A stretch of DNA of 64,000 nucleotides from Roseovarius sp. MMSF_3359 (GCF_030733385.1 NZ_JASHJC010000006.1:186001-250000); one strand, 5' to 3'; shown: positions 1 through 9,173, counted from the stretch's first letter. Notes: generated from the letters alone by a model not told the origin. Numbers and translations: made by a program.

Positions 1-421
1 CGGGTTGATTGCGCGCTCTGGATATGCGGACGAGGACGGCCCCGAAAGCTGGGGCCGCGAAGTCTATCCGCATTTCGCCCATGAATACGGAAGAGATACC
101 GCACCCTCCACGCTGTCCCTCTGGGAGAGCATCGAGGCCGCAATGGCGTTCGTGTATTCGGGATTGCATGCAGAGGCTTTGAAGCGCGGGCGCGAGTGGA
201 ACATCAAACCGTCATGGCCGCCTTACGCTGCGTGGTGGTGGCCGCATGAAGCGCCTCCGGAGTGGTCCGATGCCGTGCAGTTGCACAAGCGCCTTCATGA
301 CAATGGCCCGTCCCCCAAGGTGTTCAACTTCAAGTCGCCGTTTGGACCGCATGGCGAAAAAATTGCTTTGGACCGGAAAGAGATCAGAAGATTATCAAAC
401 CTGAATGCACAGCGGATCTAG
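1..421 (+). CDS. DUF3291 family protein, 5' end missing
   Basis: The reading frame is open to the left edge of the window, so only the last ~139 residues are present and the true start lies outside. The stretch SLWESIEAAMAFVYSG followed by a HAEALKRGREW segment is the typical core of DUF3291 proteins, small ferredoxin-like-fold proteins distantly related to antibiotic-biosynthesis monooxygenases. No biochemical role is known for the family. The gene ends in TAG and is followed by about 70 bases before the GlxA-type regulator on the same strand. The family call is by eye from this motif. Confidence 0.6.
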   Translation, partial: GLIARSGYADEDGPESWGREVYPHFAHEYGRDTAPSTLSLWESIEAAMAFVYSGLHAEALKRGREWNIKPSWPPYAAWWWPHEAPPEWSDAVQLHKRLHDNGPSPKVFNFKSPFGPHGEKIALDRKEIRRLSNLNAQRI

Positions 422-492
422 AATGCCTGTTTGTCCTTGGCCCGCTTCACCTAAGATGCCCTGACAGTGCTTTGCCAACCAGAACCGACGCC

Positions 493-1509
493 ATGACACG
501 AAATCCCTCTCATCAACCTGACACATCCGGGACACCCTTGGAGGTCGTGTTCGTCATCTACCCGGACATTTCCCTTTTGGACCTCGCGGGCCCGCTACAG
601 ACGATCACCTGGGCGAAGGAGCACGGGACGGATCGCCTTGGATACCAATCGACCATCGTCTCGCTTGGGGGCGGGCAGGTGCCAAGTGACACGCTTATCG
701 CCGTTGATACCCAACCGATGGCGGCGTTGAGCGGGAAACATATCGACACCTTGATCGTCGTGGGGGGAGACGGCGTTTATGCCGCGATCAAGGACAGCTC
801 TTTCCTGGATGCCGTGTCGGCGTTGGCGGCCCGATCGGATCGTGTCTGCGCGGTGTGTTCCGGCGCGTTGGTTCTGGCGGGGTTGGGGTTGCTCGATGGT
901 CGGCGCGCCGTGACCCATTGGGAAGACAGCGACAACCTGGCGACCATGTTTCCGGATGTTCTGCTGGAAGAGGACCCGATCTACATCAAGGACGGTCATA
1001 TCTGGACCTCGGCCGGTGTGACCGCGGGAACGGACATGGCCCTTGCGATCGTCGCCGAAGACCTGGGGCGCGAGGCGGCCCTTGCACGGGCCCAGGCGCT
1101 GGTCACCTACATGGTACGCCCCGGCGGCCAGTCGCAGTTCAGCCGGGTTCTGGAACGCCAGAGGCTTGAAACCGCATCACGGTTCGAAGACCTTCACAGG
1201 TGGATACGCGCAAACCTGCGGAAAGACCTGCGGGTTGAAGAGCTTGCCGGATTTGAAAACATGAGTGTTCGAAGTTTCTACCGCCTCTACACCGACACGA
1301 TGGGACGCACCCCCGCGAAGGCCGTCGAGATGCTCAGGATGGAAGCGGCGCGGGAAATGCTGGAGACAAGCGGCACCGGCATCAAATCGGTCGCGCTGCG
1401 CTGCGGGTTTGGGGATGAGGAACGCATGCGGCGGGCCTTTGTCCGGCTTCTCGGCGTGGCCCCGAGCGAATACCGCGCAAGGTTCCGATTGGCAGAGGGC
1501 GTTGGATAG
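493..1509 (+). CDS. GlxA-type transcriptional regulator (DJ-1/PfpI domain plus AraC HTH)
   Basis: A 338-residue cytoplasmic protein with two parts. Residues ~16-185 form a DJ-1/PfpI-like class I amidotransferase fold, with the nucleophile-elbow sequence AVCSGALVLAG. Residues ~225-330 form an AraC-type double helix-turn-helix ending in the characteristic CGFGDEERMRRAF and GVAPSEYR signatures. Proteins of this layout regulate catabolic or arginine/betaine-type genes in response to small molecules; the ligand cannot be told from sequence. An upstream in-frame TTG at 472 exists, but the ATG at 493 is preferred. No strong Shine-Dalgarno is visible at either. Confidence 0.8.
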   Translation: MTRNPSHQPDTSGTPLEVVFVIYPDISLLDLAGPLQTITWAKEHGTDRLGYQSTIVSLGGGQVPSDTLIAVDTQPMAALSGKHIDTLIVVGGDGVYAAIKDSSFLDAVSALAARSDRVCAVCSGALVLAGLGLLDGRRAVTHWEDSDNLATMFPDVLLEEDPIYIKDGHIWTSAGVTAGTDMALAIVAEDLGREAALARAQALVTYMVRPGGQSQFSRVLERQRLETASRFEDLHRWIRANLRKDLRVEELAGFENMSVRSFYRLYTDTMGRTPAKAVEMLRMEAAREMLETSGTGIKSVALRCGFGDEERMRRAFVRLLGVAPSEYRARFRLAEGVG

Positions 1510-1842
1510 GTGGTGAGGTCAGCGATGCCTCAGACACAGGCCAGCATCATCGAGGTATGATGAACCACGAGATTACATTCAGGTCCTACCACGTTGCCGA
1601 CCGGCGCTGGGTCGTTGCGACCACCTCTCAATTCAGACTATCCAGACGCAAAAATGTTCCACTTTTCTGAAAACTCACGTTCTGAATGAAGGAGCGTTGA
1701 GTGACATATCAGGATCACCATCCACTGCATCGGTGACACCACCTTGTACATACCTTCACTTTTTCCTTGTGACGGGGTGTTGCTCTTCCGAATAGACGCA
1801 GCAGAATACTATTTCCAAAGTGCTTAGCCAGCAATTTCCATA
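1510..1842. other. Non-coding stretch, nothing recognisable
   Basis: About 330 bases between the GlxA-type regulator and the end of the degraded beta-propeller gene. Base composition becomes noticeably more AT-rich from about position 1670. Short open frames here do not resemble proteins. Possibly decayed 3' sequence of the neighbouring pseudogene. Confidence 0.4.
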
Positions 1843-3138
1843 TTAACTGTGGAATGCAGATTTGGTGCGTGCTCCAAGAATTCCATCTTGTGGGCCAGGA
1901 TTTATCCCACGCTCTGACAAAGCCTTCTGTAACCAAAGCACAGATTGTCCGCAAAATTGGAGGCTCGTATGTTGTAGAAAACCTAAAAACTCTCGAAATA
2001 CAACGATCTCTAGCCCTCCTGCCTTTTCAACGCCGATGGCTGTAAAGTCACCGTGTTTACTTACTTTTACGCCGTGAACAGGAATGCGCGTTTCAAGTTG
2101 TCCACGATCGACTAGCTCACCATCGTTGCTTGACAAACTAAGAACTCGAGAAACTGGATATCCGGACAACAGAATTATCTCTCCTGTTCGATCTGCAGAA
2201 AACCCTGCCCAGTCAGGGCGAAAGTTTTGCGCAACGCTGCGAATGTGATGGAAGATTCCCTGGAAAAGTCGACAAAACTGTCATTCATGCAGAGTTCGCG
2301 GATGGCAATTTTGCTTGCTGATTGGTCAACGTAGACAAGACTAGCCAAATGGTCCGCATCGCCCCAATAGATGTCTTTATATCTGGAAGTCGCGGAAACA
2401 ATCTGGTGAAGCCAGAAGTTAGCTGTTTCCCTGTCGCTTTTATGTCACTGGATAGTCGAATTGTATTTTTGCAGTCATAGCTACGCTTTTCAACCTGAAA
2501 CAAAACAATTCGGTCATCTCCAAATATCGACAAAACAAAAATTGGATCGTTCGTCTCACTCTCTAACAACGAAGTTTGAATGGACACGCCGCAAGGCAGC
2601 AAGTACCCTCCCAATATTGGAGCTTCTAAGTTCCCGTTATCTTTGAATTGATGCAATCTCCCCAATAGCAAAGACCATGAGGTAGCATCAGTTATCGTAA
2701 AGTTGTCGTTCTCGCTGATAACGATTTCGGTTAGAATTTCAGATTGCGAGAAGGCAATTTCGTACAATGTTTGAACTGACTTTAGGTCCGTTCACTAGAC
2801 TTCTTTGACACTACGAAACGAGCGTTGGAGCGTGTTGAATCCAATTTTGGCCGATCGCTGCCAACTACATAAAACGTCCCATCAAATGCTACTCTAAAAT
2901 CGCTGATGTGGAAATCGAGAGGGTACCGCTGGACTTCACGAGCTGGAAACAACTCATATTCAACAATAGTCGAAGTCAATGCAACAAATAGAGACCTTCT
3001 AGTTTCTGAAAATTCCACTCCAACTACATCCGATGATTGAAAAGTTGAATCTGGGTTTTCAATAGGATTGTCAGTCTTTGCATTACCGGCGGGATCAGCC
3101 ATCAAGATAAATACAATTGCGGCGCCTATCTTGAACAT
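1843..3138 (-). pseudogene. Degraded secreted beta-propeller-like protein with peptidoglycan-binding C-terminus
   Basis: Read leftward, this is one gene broken by frameshifts. It opens at 3138 with a signal peptide (MFKIGAAIVFILMADPAGNA) and runs to a stop at 2782. It resumes in another frame down to about 2370 and changes frame again (a plausible ASLVYVDQSASK segment). It changes once more near 2200 into a frame reading WAGFSADRTGEIILLSG, then ends at 1843. The last part contains LQKALSERGINPGPQDGILG, the hallmark of a PG_binding_1 repeat. The middle has short strands typical of beta-propeller blades. The region is AT-rich compared with the flanking core genes, consistent with horizontal acquisition and decay. 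The number of frameshifts is estimated by eye. Confidence 0.55.
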
Positions 3139-3414
3139 TTTGCATCATCCTCTGAAAGCTTGCTTGAGTCGTTTGACGTGGTCCCATCTTTTTTGGACAG
3201 GGAAATCAAAAGCCGCTACCCAACGAATGGCCGGTCTTCCCAATGCAAAGCAGCGCAGAAATCTGAGCAACTGCAGCAACTTTCGTGCTGCGAGCGTGTG
3301 CAGCGCAAGAAAGAAAAGACCGTGTCGGGGCTCGGTGCCGACGTTAGAGCATTCGTAGCATCATTTCGGGGAGACCTATCAACTCCAATGCTGACGGCCC
3401 AAAGCGGCTGAGGT
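3139..3414. other. Non-coding stretch upstream of the IS element
   Basis: About 275 bases between the signal-peptide start of the pseudogene and the left inverted repeat of the insertion sequence. It should contain the former promoter of the pseudogene on the minus strand. I recognise no motif or gene. Confidence 0.35.
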
Positions 3415-3427
3415 GGGTGGCTCCTGC
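3415..3427 (+). repeat. Left subterminal inverted repeat of the IS
   Basis: GGGTGGCTCCTGC. It pairs perfectly with 4748-4760 in inverted orientation. Its first 11 bases also pair with 3478-3488 just before the transposase start codon. Confidence 0.7.
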
Positions 3428-3488
3428 TCCACCGGCATCGAATGTGCCAAAGTGCAGTTATCAACGACTGCTAGGAAAGGAGCCACCC
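3415..3488 (+). promoter_or_regulatory. Hairpin that would hide the transposase ribosome binding site
   Basis: GGGTGGCTCCT at 3415-3425 is the exact reverse complement of AGGAGCCACCC at 3478-3488. The second arm contains the AGGAG Shine-Dalgarno directly before the ATG at 3490. A transcript entering from outside would include both arms and could fold an 11-bp stem with a 52-nt loop that blocks translation. A transcript starting inside the loop would not. This is a known protective strategy of insertion sequences against read-through transcription; its use here is an inference. Confidence 0.5.
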
Positions 3489-3489
3489 A

Positions 3490-4509
3490 ATGACAGTAAA
3501 GACCGTCGGCCTCGATCTGGCCAAGGATGTATTTCAAGTGCACGGCATTTCGGAGAATGGCCGTGTCATCTTCAACAAGGCCATCAAAAGCGCGAAGCTG
3601 CTGGCCTTCTTTGAGACGCTTCCGCCCTGCAGGGTTGGGATGGACGCCTGTGGGTCGTCCCATCTACTGGGGTCGCCAGTTGTGCAAGCTTGGCGATGAT
3701 GTGAAGCTCATGCCCGCCGGTTACGTCAAACCGTATGTGAAACGCGGTAAGAACGACGCCGTGGATGCCGAAACAATCTGCGAAGCAGTTCGGCGCCCAA
3801 CAATACGCTTCGTAGATACCAAGACTGAAGAACAGCAGGCTATTTTGTCCATTCACTGCGCACGGGATCTGGCGGTCCAGCGGCGCACCCAGATAGCCAA
3901 CATGATCCGCAGCCTTTTTGCGTGAGTTGGGCATATCTTGCCCATCGGGATCGAAGCGGTAACGGCCTTTGCAAAGCGTCACCTTGATGGTGACAACTCG
4001 GACATGCCTGAGATCGCCAGCGGCATGCTCGGTATCCGGTGCTATCAGTTCATCGGCTTGAACGCGCGCATCGAAGGCTATTCGAAGATGATCGAACAAC
4101 ATGTCCTATTGAATGCAGACGCACGCCGACTAACGCGCATGCCAGGGATTGGGTCGATCACCGCGTCAGCTATCGTCGCAACGATTGGCGATGCAAAACA
4201 GTTCCGGACCGGACGCGATCTGGCGGCGTGGCTGGGGTTGATCCCTCTCAACAAGCCCAGTGGTGGAAAGGAACGTCTGGGCAAGATTACCAGGCGGGTG
4301 ACCGCTATATTCGCAAACTGTTGGTCGTCGGCATGACATCGTGCGCAGTCATGGCCAAACGTTCGCCAGAGAAGGTGGATCTGCGGACGGCGAAGATCAT
4401 TGCGGACAAACCATTCCGCTTGGCGACAATTACAATGGCAAACAAGGCCGCCCGGGCCATCCGGGCGATGCTAACCAAGAAACAGGAATACAGGCAGCCA
4501 GCGTTCTAA
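3490..4509 (+). pseudogene. IS110-family transposase, frameshifted
   Basis: The N-terminus MTVKTVGLDLAKDVFQVHG is the canonical start of IS110-family DEDD transposases and contains the first catalytic Asp. The frame is lost near 3690 and resumes as KLMPAGYVKPYVKRGKNDAVDA, which carries the second acidic motif. It is lost again near 3920 and resumes as the C-terminal half, with MPGIGSITASAIVATIGD (the helix-hairpin-helix part of transposase_20) and the Ser-region WLGLIPLNKPSGGKERLGK. A third shift near 4295 leads to the last ~70 residues, ending at 4509. At least three frameshifts mean no complete protein is made. Normal family length is ~340 residues, which the combined frames match. Confidence 0.8.
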
Positions 4510-4747
4510 GCGCACCAGCTGCCCACGAGATGCAAGACGTTGAAGTGATGATGCGGAAGTAGGTCAACCAACAGCAAGGAAACTCCGGGAATGTCAGCGG
4601 CCCTCTTCTAAGGTCTAAGGTCGACAAGCCGATTGGAACCTCGCTCGCGGAATTCATCAAGGCCAGCGGAACACCGCCGCACAAACAGGCCGGACAGACG
4701 ACAATACTGACAAAATGACCGCAGTTATCGCCAAAAACGCTTGCGAT
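4510..4747 (+). ncRNA. Candidate seekRNA/bridge RNA region of the IS
   Basis: About 240 bases lie between the transposase stop and the right inverted repeat, with no coding capacity. In IS1111-type elements the structured guide RNA that selects the target is encoded here, downstream of the transposase. Position and length fit that arrangement. I have not been able to fold the sequence or identify guide loops, so this is placed by analogy only. The element is otherwise decayed, so the RNA may be too. Confidence 0.3.
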
Positions 4748-4760
4748 GCAGGAGCCACCC
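4748..4760 (-). repeat. Right subterminal inverted repeat of the IS
   Basis: GCAGGAGCCACCC, the exact reverse complement of 3415-3427. It marks the right boundary of the IS110/IS1111 element. Confidence 0.7.
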
Positions 4761-4956
4761 ATAGAGGACGTTGCACCAGCCCGGAATCAAGACCGCGCAG
4801 CACCGCCCCATGGGCGGGCGCTTCGTCGCCGTTTCAATCCGAACAACTGGTGGAGGTATACGTGACCATAAAGCACGATGAACCACCTGGGTACGCCCAC
4901 CCACGGTCAGACGATGCCCTCTGTTTCAATGGTGATCGAGCGGCCGCTTTGTCCGC

Positions 4957-6153
4957 TCAGCCGCCTACTTCGATAATGGCCCTCGCTAGGATCGGCACGG
5001 TGTCGCGGTTGAGGCCCGCGATGTTCATCCGGCTGTCCCCGATCATATAAATCCCGTGATCGGCGCGCAGTTTTTCGACGATCTCCGGGGTGACGCCAAG
5101 GCGCGAGAACATGCCACGATGTTGCGCCAGAAATCCGAACCGGTCGGAGCCGGACAAGACACGCAGCTCGTCCGCCAGTTGCTGACGCAGGGCAAGCATG
5201 CCGGTGCGGACCTCCTCAAGCTCGGCCTGCCAATCGGCGCGCAGGGCCTCATCCTGCAAGACCATCGTCACCAAGCGCGCACCGTGATCGGGCGGGAAGG
5301 AATAGGTCAGCCGGTTGAGCGAATTGAGATTGTCCTGCGCCACCGCGCGCAGCCCAGCATCCTGCGTGACGGTCATCAAAATGCCGGTACGTTCGCGATA
5401 AATGCCGAAATTCTTGGAACAGCTCCCGGCGATCAGGGTCTCGGGGCAGTTTGCGGCCACAAGGCGGGTCGCGGCGGCATCTTCGTCGAGGCCATCGCCG
5501 AAGCCCTGATAGGCGATGTCGATCATCGGCATAGCGCCCGTGCGGTTCAGCAAATCAATCACTGCTTGCCATTGCGTCAGGTTCAGGTTGGCACCGGTCG
5601 GATTGTGGCAGCAACCGTGCAGCAGCACCAGATCACCGGTGCGGATGTCTGCCAAATCAGCCATCATCCCGTCGAAATCCACCGCGCAGGTGGCATCGTC
5701 GAAATAGCGATAGCTTTGCGTGTCGATCCCAAGATGTTTCAGAATGCTGACATGGTTGGGCCAGGTCGGATCGGACACCCAGACCCGCAGATCGGGATTG
5801 GCCATGCGCGCCAATTCGAACGCCAGGCGCACAGCGCCGGTCCCGCCGGGTGTCGCCGCTGCAGCCACGCAATCCGCCGCAACGGCCTCACCCAAAAGAA
5901 GATCCCGCATCGCGTCGGTAAAGCCCGGATCGCCCGCCAACGCCACATAGCTCTTGGTGGTTTCCTGTTCCCAGAGCTTTTGTTCAGCCGCCTTGATTGC
6001 GCGCATGATCGGGGTGTGACCGTCGGCATCTTTGTAAACGCCGACGCCAAGGTCGATCTTGTCCTCGCGCGGGTCGGCGCGAAACGCCTGCATCAGGGCG
6101 AGGATTTTGTCAGCGGGTTGTGTCGAGAGTGCATTCAGCATCATTTGAGGCAT
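4957..6153 (-). CDS. tyrB: Aromatic/aspartate aminotransferase (class I, fold type I PLP)
   Basis: A 398-residue cytoplasmic PLP enzyme that transfers amino groups between aspartate or aromatic amino acids and 2-oxo acids. Visible marks are the N-terminal DLGVGVYKD, the HNPTGAN loop (residues 183-189) and the PLP lysine K247 in SCSKNFGIYRERTG. The near-C-terminal MNIAGLNRD segment matches class Ia enzymes. Length is normal. Substrate preference (AspC versus TyrB) cannot be decided from sequence, so the symbol is tentative. The start at 6153 has only a weak ribosome site; a second ATG three codons in is possible. A 45-base gap separates it from the next gene upstream on the same strand. Confidence 0.85.
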   Translation of the reverse strand: MPQMMLNALSTQPADKILALMQAFRADPREDKIDLGVGVYKDADGHTPIMRAIKAAEQKLWEQETTKSYVALAGDPGFTDAMRDLLLGEAVAADCVAAAATPGGTGAVRLAFELARMANPDLRVWVSDPTWPNHVSILKHLGIDTQSYRYFDDATCAVDFDGMMADLADIRTGDLVLLHGCCHNPTGANLNLTQWQAVIDLLNRTGAMPMIDIAYQGFGDGLDEDAAATRLVAANCPETLIAGSCSKNFGIYRERTGILMTVTQDAGLRAVAQDNLNSLNRLTYSFPPDHGARLVTMVLQDEALRADWQAELEEVRTGMLALRQQLADELRVLSGSDRFGFLAQHRGMFSRLGVTPEIVEKLRADHGIYMIGDSRMNIAGLNRDTVPILARAIIEVGG

Positions 6154-6198
6154 CTTTCGTTGAGCGGGGTTTCGGCAAGGCGCCGGGTCGAACAGGTG

Positions 6199-6723
6199 TC
6201 AGGCTTTCTTGCGAAGGAGCGTCAGATCGCAGGCTGTGGCGTGTCCCATTGCCCGTTTGATACCGGGCAGAAGGGTAGCGCCATTCATGGCAAAGCTCAG
6301 CTCGATCAGGCCAGCGTCACCGTAGGCATCCTGAACCACCGCCCGGGCGTCCGGGTCATCCATCCGGTGCAGCGTCACGGCGTCGGCAAGCGTTGCAACG
6401 GCGGCCACTTCCGCCGGGAGTTGCGCGTAATCCGCCGCAAGCAGGTGGTCGATCTGCTGCATGTCGATGCCAGCTTTGCGGGCCAGGTTGATCTCGGCCT
6501 CGACACAAGTGCCGCAATCGGCCGCCAGCGCACCGCGCAGCCGGGCAGCATGATAGGCCAGCGGCGGGGTGTGATTTCGGGGGTCGAGAAACCCAAAAAG
6601 ACGATTGTAGCGCGTCAGCAGTTTGATGTCGGTCCGGGCGATCCGGTGGACATAGTCGAGGGTTACACCAATCCGCCGCTCGGCCCGCCGGATAAGATAG
6701 GTCGCGACCTCTTTGAGGACCAT
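6199..6723 (-). CDS. Carboxymuconolactone-decarboxylase/AhpD-like protein of unknown role
   Basis: A 174-residue all-alpha cytoplasmic protein. The segment DCGTCVEAEINLARKAG, followed by a helical stretch with DAVTLHRMDD, resembles the CxxC-bearing helix of AhpD/CMD-fold proteins, which can act as peroxidase partners. The usual downstream histidine motif is not clear. Its ATG lies one base after the stop of the sulfurtransferase gene, so the two are almost certainly cotranscribed. That suggests a link to sulfur or redox metabolism. The start at 6723 was chosen over longer frames because upstream sequence is the overlapping sulfurtransferase gene. Confidence 0.55.
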   Translation of the reverse strand: MVLKEVATYLIRRAERRIGVTLDYVHRIARTDIKLLTRYNRLFGFLDPRNHTPPLAYHAARLRGALAADCGTCVEAEINLARKAGIDMQQIDHLLAADYAQLPAEVAAVATLADAVTLHRMDDPDARAVVQDAYGDAGLIELSFAMNGATLLPGIKRAMGHATACDLTLLRKKA

Positions 6724-6724
6724 G

Positions 6725-7582
6725 TCATGCGTCCCCGGTCGCCACGGGCATTGTCGGATAGGCCCCCCATTCCGTCCAGGAACCGTCATAAAGCGCATGG
6801 TCGGTCTTGCCGACCCGCTCCAGCGCGAGGTTGATGATCGCCGCCGTGATGCCGGAACCGCAGCTCGTGATAACCGGTTTCGACATATCGACCCCGGCCG
6901 CCGCGAACACCTCGCGCAGCGCATCGGGCGCTTTCATCGTGTTGTTCTTGGTCAGAAGCTCGGTGAAGGGAACGGATTTCGACCCCGGAATGTGCCCTCC
7001 CCGAAGCCCTTCGCGCGGCTCTGGCGCTTCGCCCCGGAACCGACCCGCCGAGCGAGCATCGAGGATTTCATAATCACCCAGTTTCGATGCCGAGGAGACC
7101 TGTGTCACATCCTTGACCATCTGATTCTGCCGGCGAACGGTCATGTGACGATCACGGACAATAGGCGGGAGGTCTTCGATCGGGCGCTCTTCGGCCATCC
7201 ATTTCGGCAGGCCGCCGTCGAGCACGGCGATGTTCTCTTGCCCCATCAGCTTGAAAAGCCACCAGACACGCGCCGCCGACATCAAGCCGATCTGGTCATA
7301 AACCACGACCTGGTGCCCGTCGCCGACACCCATCGCCCGCAGTCGGGACATGAATTTCTCGACCGGCGGCACCATATGCGGCAACTCGGAACGATGGTCG
7401 CTGATATCGTCAATGTCGAAGAAACGGGCGTTGGGAACATGCGCCGCCTCGAAGGCGCTTTTTGCGTCGCGCTCATCACCCGGCATGAACCACGTTCCAT
7501 CCAGCACGCGCAGATCGGGATCTTTCAGATGCGCGCCAAGCCAGTCGGTCGAAACCAGTGTTTTCGGATCATCATTTGCCAT
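6725..7582 (-). CDS. sseA: 3-mercaptopyruvate sulfurtransferase (tandem rhodanese)
   Basis: A 285-residue protein made of two rhodanese domains (about residues 8-135 and 165-280). It transfers sulfur from 3-mercaptopyruvate to acceptors such as thiols or cyanide. The inactive N-terminal domain ends near VLDGGLPKW. The C-terminal domain holds the catalytic loop C241-GSGITA, the mercaptopyruvate-type signature (thiosulfate rhodaneses have a charged loop instead). The ATG at 7582 follows a GGGGGC-rich stretch and removes an unlikely 24-residue extension. It is followed one base later by the AhpD-like gene. Confidence 0.88.
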   Translation of the reverse strand: MANDDPKTLVSTDWLGAHLKDPDLRVLDGTWFMPGDERDAKSAFEAAHVPNARFFDIDDISDHRSELPHMVPPVEKFMSRLRAMGVGDGHQVVVYDQIGLMSAARVWWLFKLMGQENIAVLDGGLPKWMAEERPIEDLPPIVRDRHMTVRRQNQMVKDVTQVSSASKLGDYEILDARSAGRFRGEAPEPREGLRGGHIPGSKSVPFTELLTKNNTMKAPDALREVFAAAGVDMSKPVITSCGSGITAAIINLALERVGKTDHALYDGSWTEWGAYPTMPVATGDA

Positions 7583-7672
7583 GGATGCCCCCGTTTTTGC
7601 TGCGTCCTGCCTACAACCCGGGGGCGTGAAGGGCAAGGCCGGGCGCTGGGACACAAGCGCCCGGTTTGGGCG

Positions 7673-7948
7673 TTATTTTGCCATGGCGTTCTTGATGAGA
7701 CCCACGACGGCAAGCAGCACACCCCCGCCGACGCCGCCCGAGGCAATCTGCCCGATAATAGCACCCAAATCCGTGCCGCCAGCGGCTGCACCACCCGCAC
7801 CGAGCGCCGAAAGGATCTGACCGCCGAGGCCGCCACCGACGATCCCCGCCACCGAGTTCAGCAACACGCCCAGATTGGCTTTTTTCAGAAGGCCCCCAGC
7901 CACGTTACCGCCGACGGCACCCGCGATCAGACTGATCAGAAGTTCCAT
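7673..7948 (-). CDS. Small glycine-rich membrane protein
   Basis: A 91-residue hydrophobic protein with Gly/Ala-rich segments typical of closely packed transmembrane helices (GAVGGNVAGGLL, VAGIVGGGLGGQIL, GGVGGGVLLAVVGLI). The family is recurrent in Rhodobacterales, but I know no function for it. The ATG at 7948 was selected because the preceding 27 codons do not look like protein. It sits alone between sseA and smpB with gaps on both sides. Confidence 0.6.
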   Translation of the reverse strand: MELLISLIAGAVGGNVAGGLLKKANLGVLLNSVAGIVGGGLGGQILSALGAGGAAAGGTDLGAIIGQIASGGVGGGVLLAVVGLIKNAMAK

Positions 7949-8065
7949 TACGCTTCCTTCCTGTCGGGCCGTTACACGTTTTATCAGCCGAAGACTGACC
8001 CATCCCCTCCGGTGGAGAGAGCGTAGCAAAACCGCCCATGCGGACCTAAGGGGAAAAACCGAGGC

Positions 8066-8542
8066 CTACTCTCCGTGACGCAGCAGGCGTTGCTTCTGGC
8101 GGTTCCAGTCGCGCTTGGCCTCGGTCGCGCGTTTGTCGACATTCTTCTTGCCCTTGGCGATGCCGATCTTGAGCTTGGCCAGGCCGCGATGGTTGAAATA
8201 GAGCACCAGCGGCACAAGCGTCATGCCCTTGCGTTGCGTGTCGTTCCACAGGCGCGACATTTCCTTCTTGGACACCAGGAGCTTGCGGCGACGTTTTTCG
8301 TCATGGGTGAAGGTCTTGGCCTGATCGTAAGGCGCGATGTAGCTGTTGATGAGCCACAGCTCACCCTCATCCACCGCAGCATAGCTTTCGGCAATGTTGG
8401 ACCCACCCGCGCGCAGGGATTTGACCTCCGACCCTTCGAGAATGATGCCGCATTCGATATCGTCCTCGATGGCATAATCATACCGCGCCCGCCGGTTTTC
8501 GGCGATGACTTTGTAGTTCGGATTGTCCTTCGGCTTGGCCAT
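8066..8542 (-). CDS. smpB: SsrA-binding protein SmpB
   Basis: A 158-residue protein that binds tmRNA and brings it to stalled ribosomes for trans-translation. Characteristic segments are the N-terminal NRRARYDY, the central [11 protein letters not shown] and INSYIAPYD motifs, and [12 protein letters not shown]. The basic C-terminal tail ([19 protein letters not shown]) folds into the mRNA channel. Length is standard. The ATG at 8542 gives the usual MAKPKxNP start. No other tmRNA-pathway gene is visible nearby. Confidence 0.93.
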   Translation of the reverse strand: MAKPKDNPNYKVIAENRRARYDYAIEDDIECGIILEGSEVKSLRAGGSNIAESYAAVDEGELWLINSYIAPYDQAKTFTHDEKRRRKLLVSKKEMSRLWNDTQRKGMTLVPLVLYFNHRGLAKLKIGIAKGKKNVDKRATEAKRDWNRQKQRLLRHGE

Positions 8543-8627
8543 GGGTCTTGTCCTATCGGGGCGCTGCATACCTGTCCAGCGGCCCGCCTACATAAGCGGT
8601 CGCGGGCCGGGTTCCAACCCCAGCGAT

Positions 8628-9071
8628 TCAGCCGCGCAGATCCTTGGGTGAGCCCATCACAACGTAGGAGGTAATCGACGCCACTTGCGGCAGGGTACCC
8701 ACCACGTCGGTGTGGAACGCCTTGTAGGCCGGCAGGTCTGCGACCTCGATCCGGAGCAGGTATTCGACCGCGCCGGTAATGTTGTGGCATTCGACCACCT
8801 CGGGGGCGACGGCCATGGCGCGTTCAAACGCCTGCTGACTGGACTTGGTGTGGGAGTTGAGACCCACGGCGGCAAAGGCCACAAACCCCACCCCCATCGC
8901 CGGACGGTTCAGGACCGCGCGATAGCCTTCGATCACGCCGCGCTTTTCCAGCGATGCGACTCGGCGCAGGCAAGCCGACGGCGACAGACCCACCTTTTCC
9001 GCCAGGTCAAGGTTGCTGATCCGACCATCGCGTGACAGCTCGTGCAATATATTGTCGTCAATTTGATCCAT
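8628..9071 (-). CDS. Lrp/AsnC-family regulator
   Basis: A 147-residue feast/famine regulator. An N-terminal winged HTH (residues ~1-60, with LDLAEKVGLSPSACLRRVASLEKRG) is followed by the RAM ligand-binding domain. It is divergent from a LysE-type amino acid exporter with about 100 bases between them, the classic arrangement in which the regulator switches on the exporter when an amino acid accumulates. An in-frame GTG at 9089 with a GAGG upstream would add six residues; the ATG at 9071 is the conventional choice. Confidence 0.85.
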   Translation of the reverse strand: MDQIDDNILHELSRDGRISNLDLAEKVGLSPSACLRRVASLEKRGVIEGYRAVLNRPAMGVGFVAFAAVGLNSHTKSSQQAFERAMAVAPEVVECHNITGAVEYLLRIEVADLPAYKAFHTDVVGTLPQVASITSYVVMGSPKDLRG

Positions 9072-9173
9072 GGCCGCATTTAGTTGCACATCTTCTGCCT
9101 CAACGCAAAACTTCGCAATTCCAATGCGCCCACTGCCGCATAAGGTTTCCCGAAATCACCCCGGACAACGACA

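Larger units (their letters stand above)
3415..4760 (+). mobile_element. IS110-family insertion sequence, IS1111-like, decayed
   Basis: The element carries a DEDD-type transposase (IS110 family) and is bounded by a 13-bp perfect inverted repeat: GGGTGGCTCCTGC at 3415-3427 and its complement at 4748-4760. Subterminal inverted repeats of this kind mark the IS1111 subgroup; classical IS110 members lack them. The true tips lie a few bases outside the repeats and cannot be fixed from one copy. No target-site duplication is visible, as expected for this family. The transposase gene is frameshifted, so the copy is probably immobile unless helped in trans. Confidence 0.7.

Noticed and set aside
5056..6834. 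A 592-codon open frame on the plus strand
   Set aside because: It runs antisense across the aminotransferase and AhpD-like genes, has no domain-like sequence and reflects high GC codon usage on the other strand.
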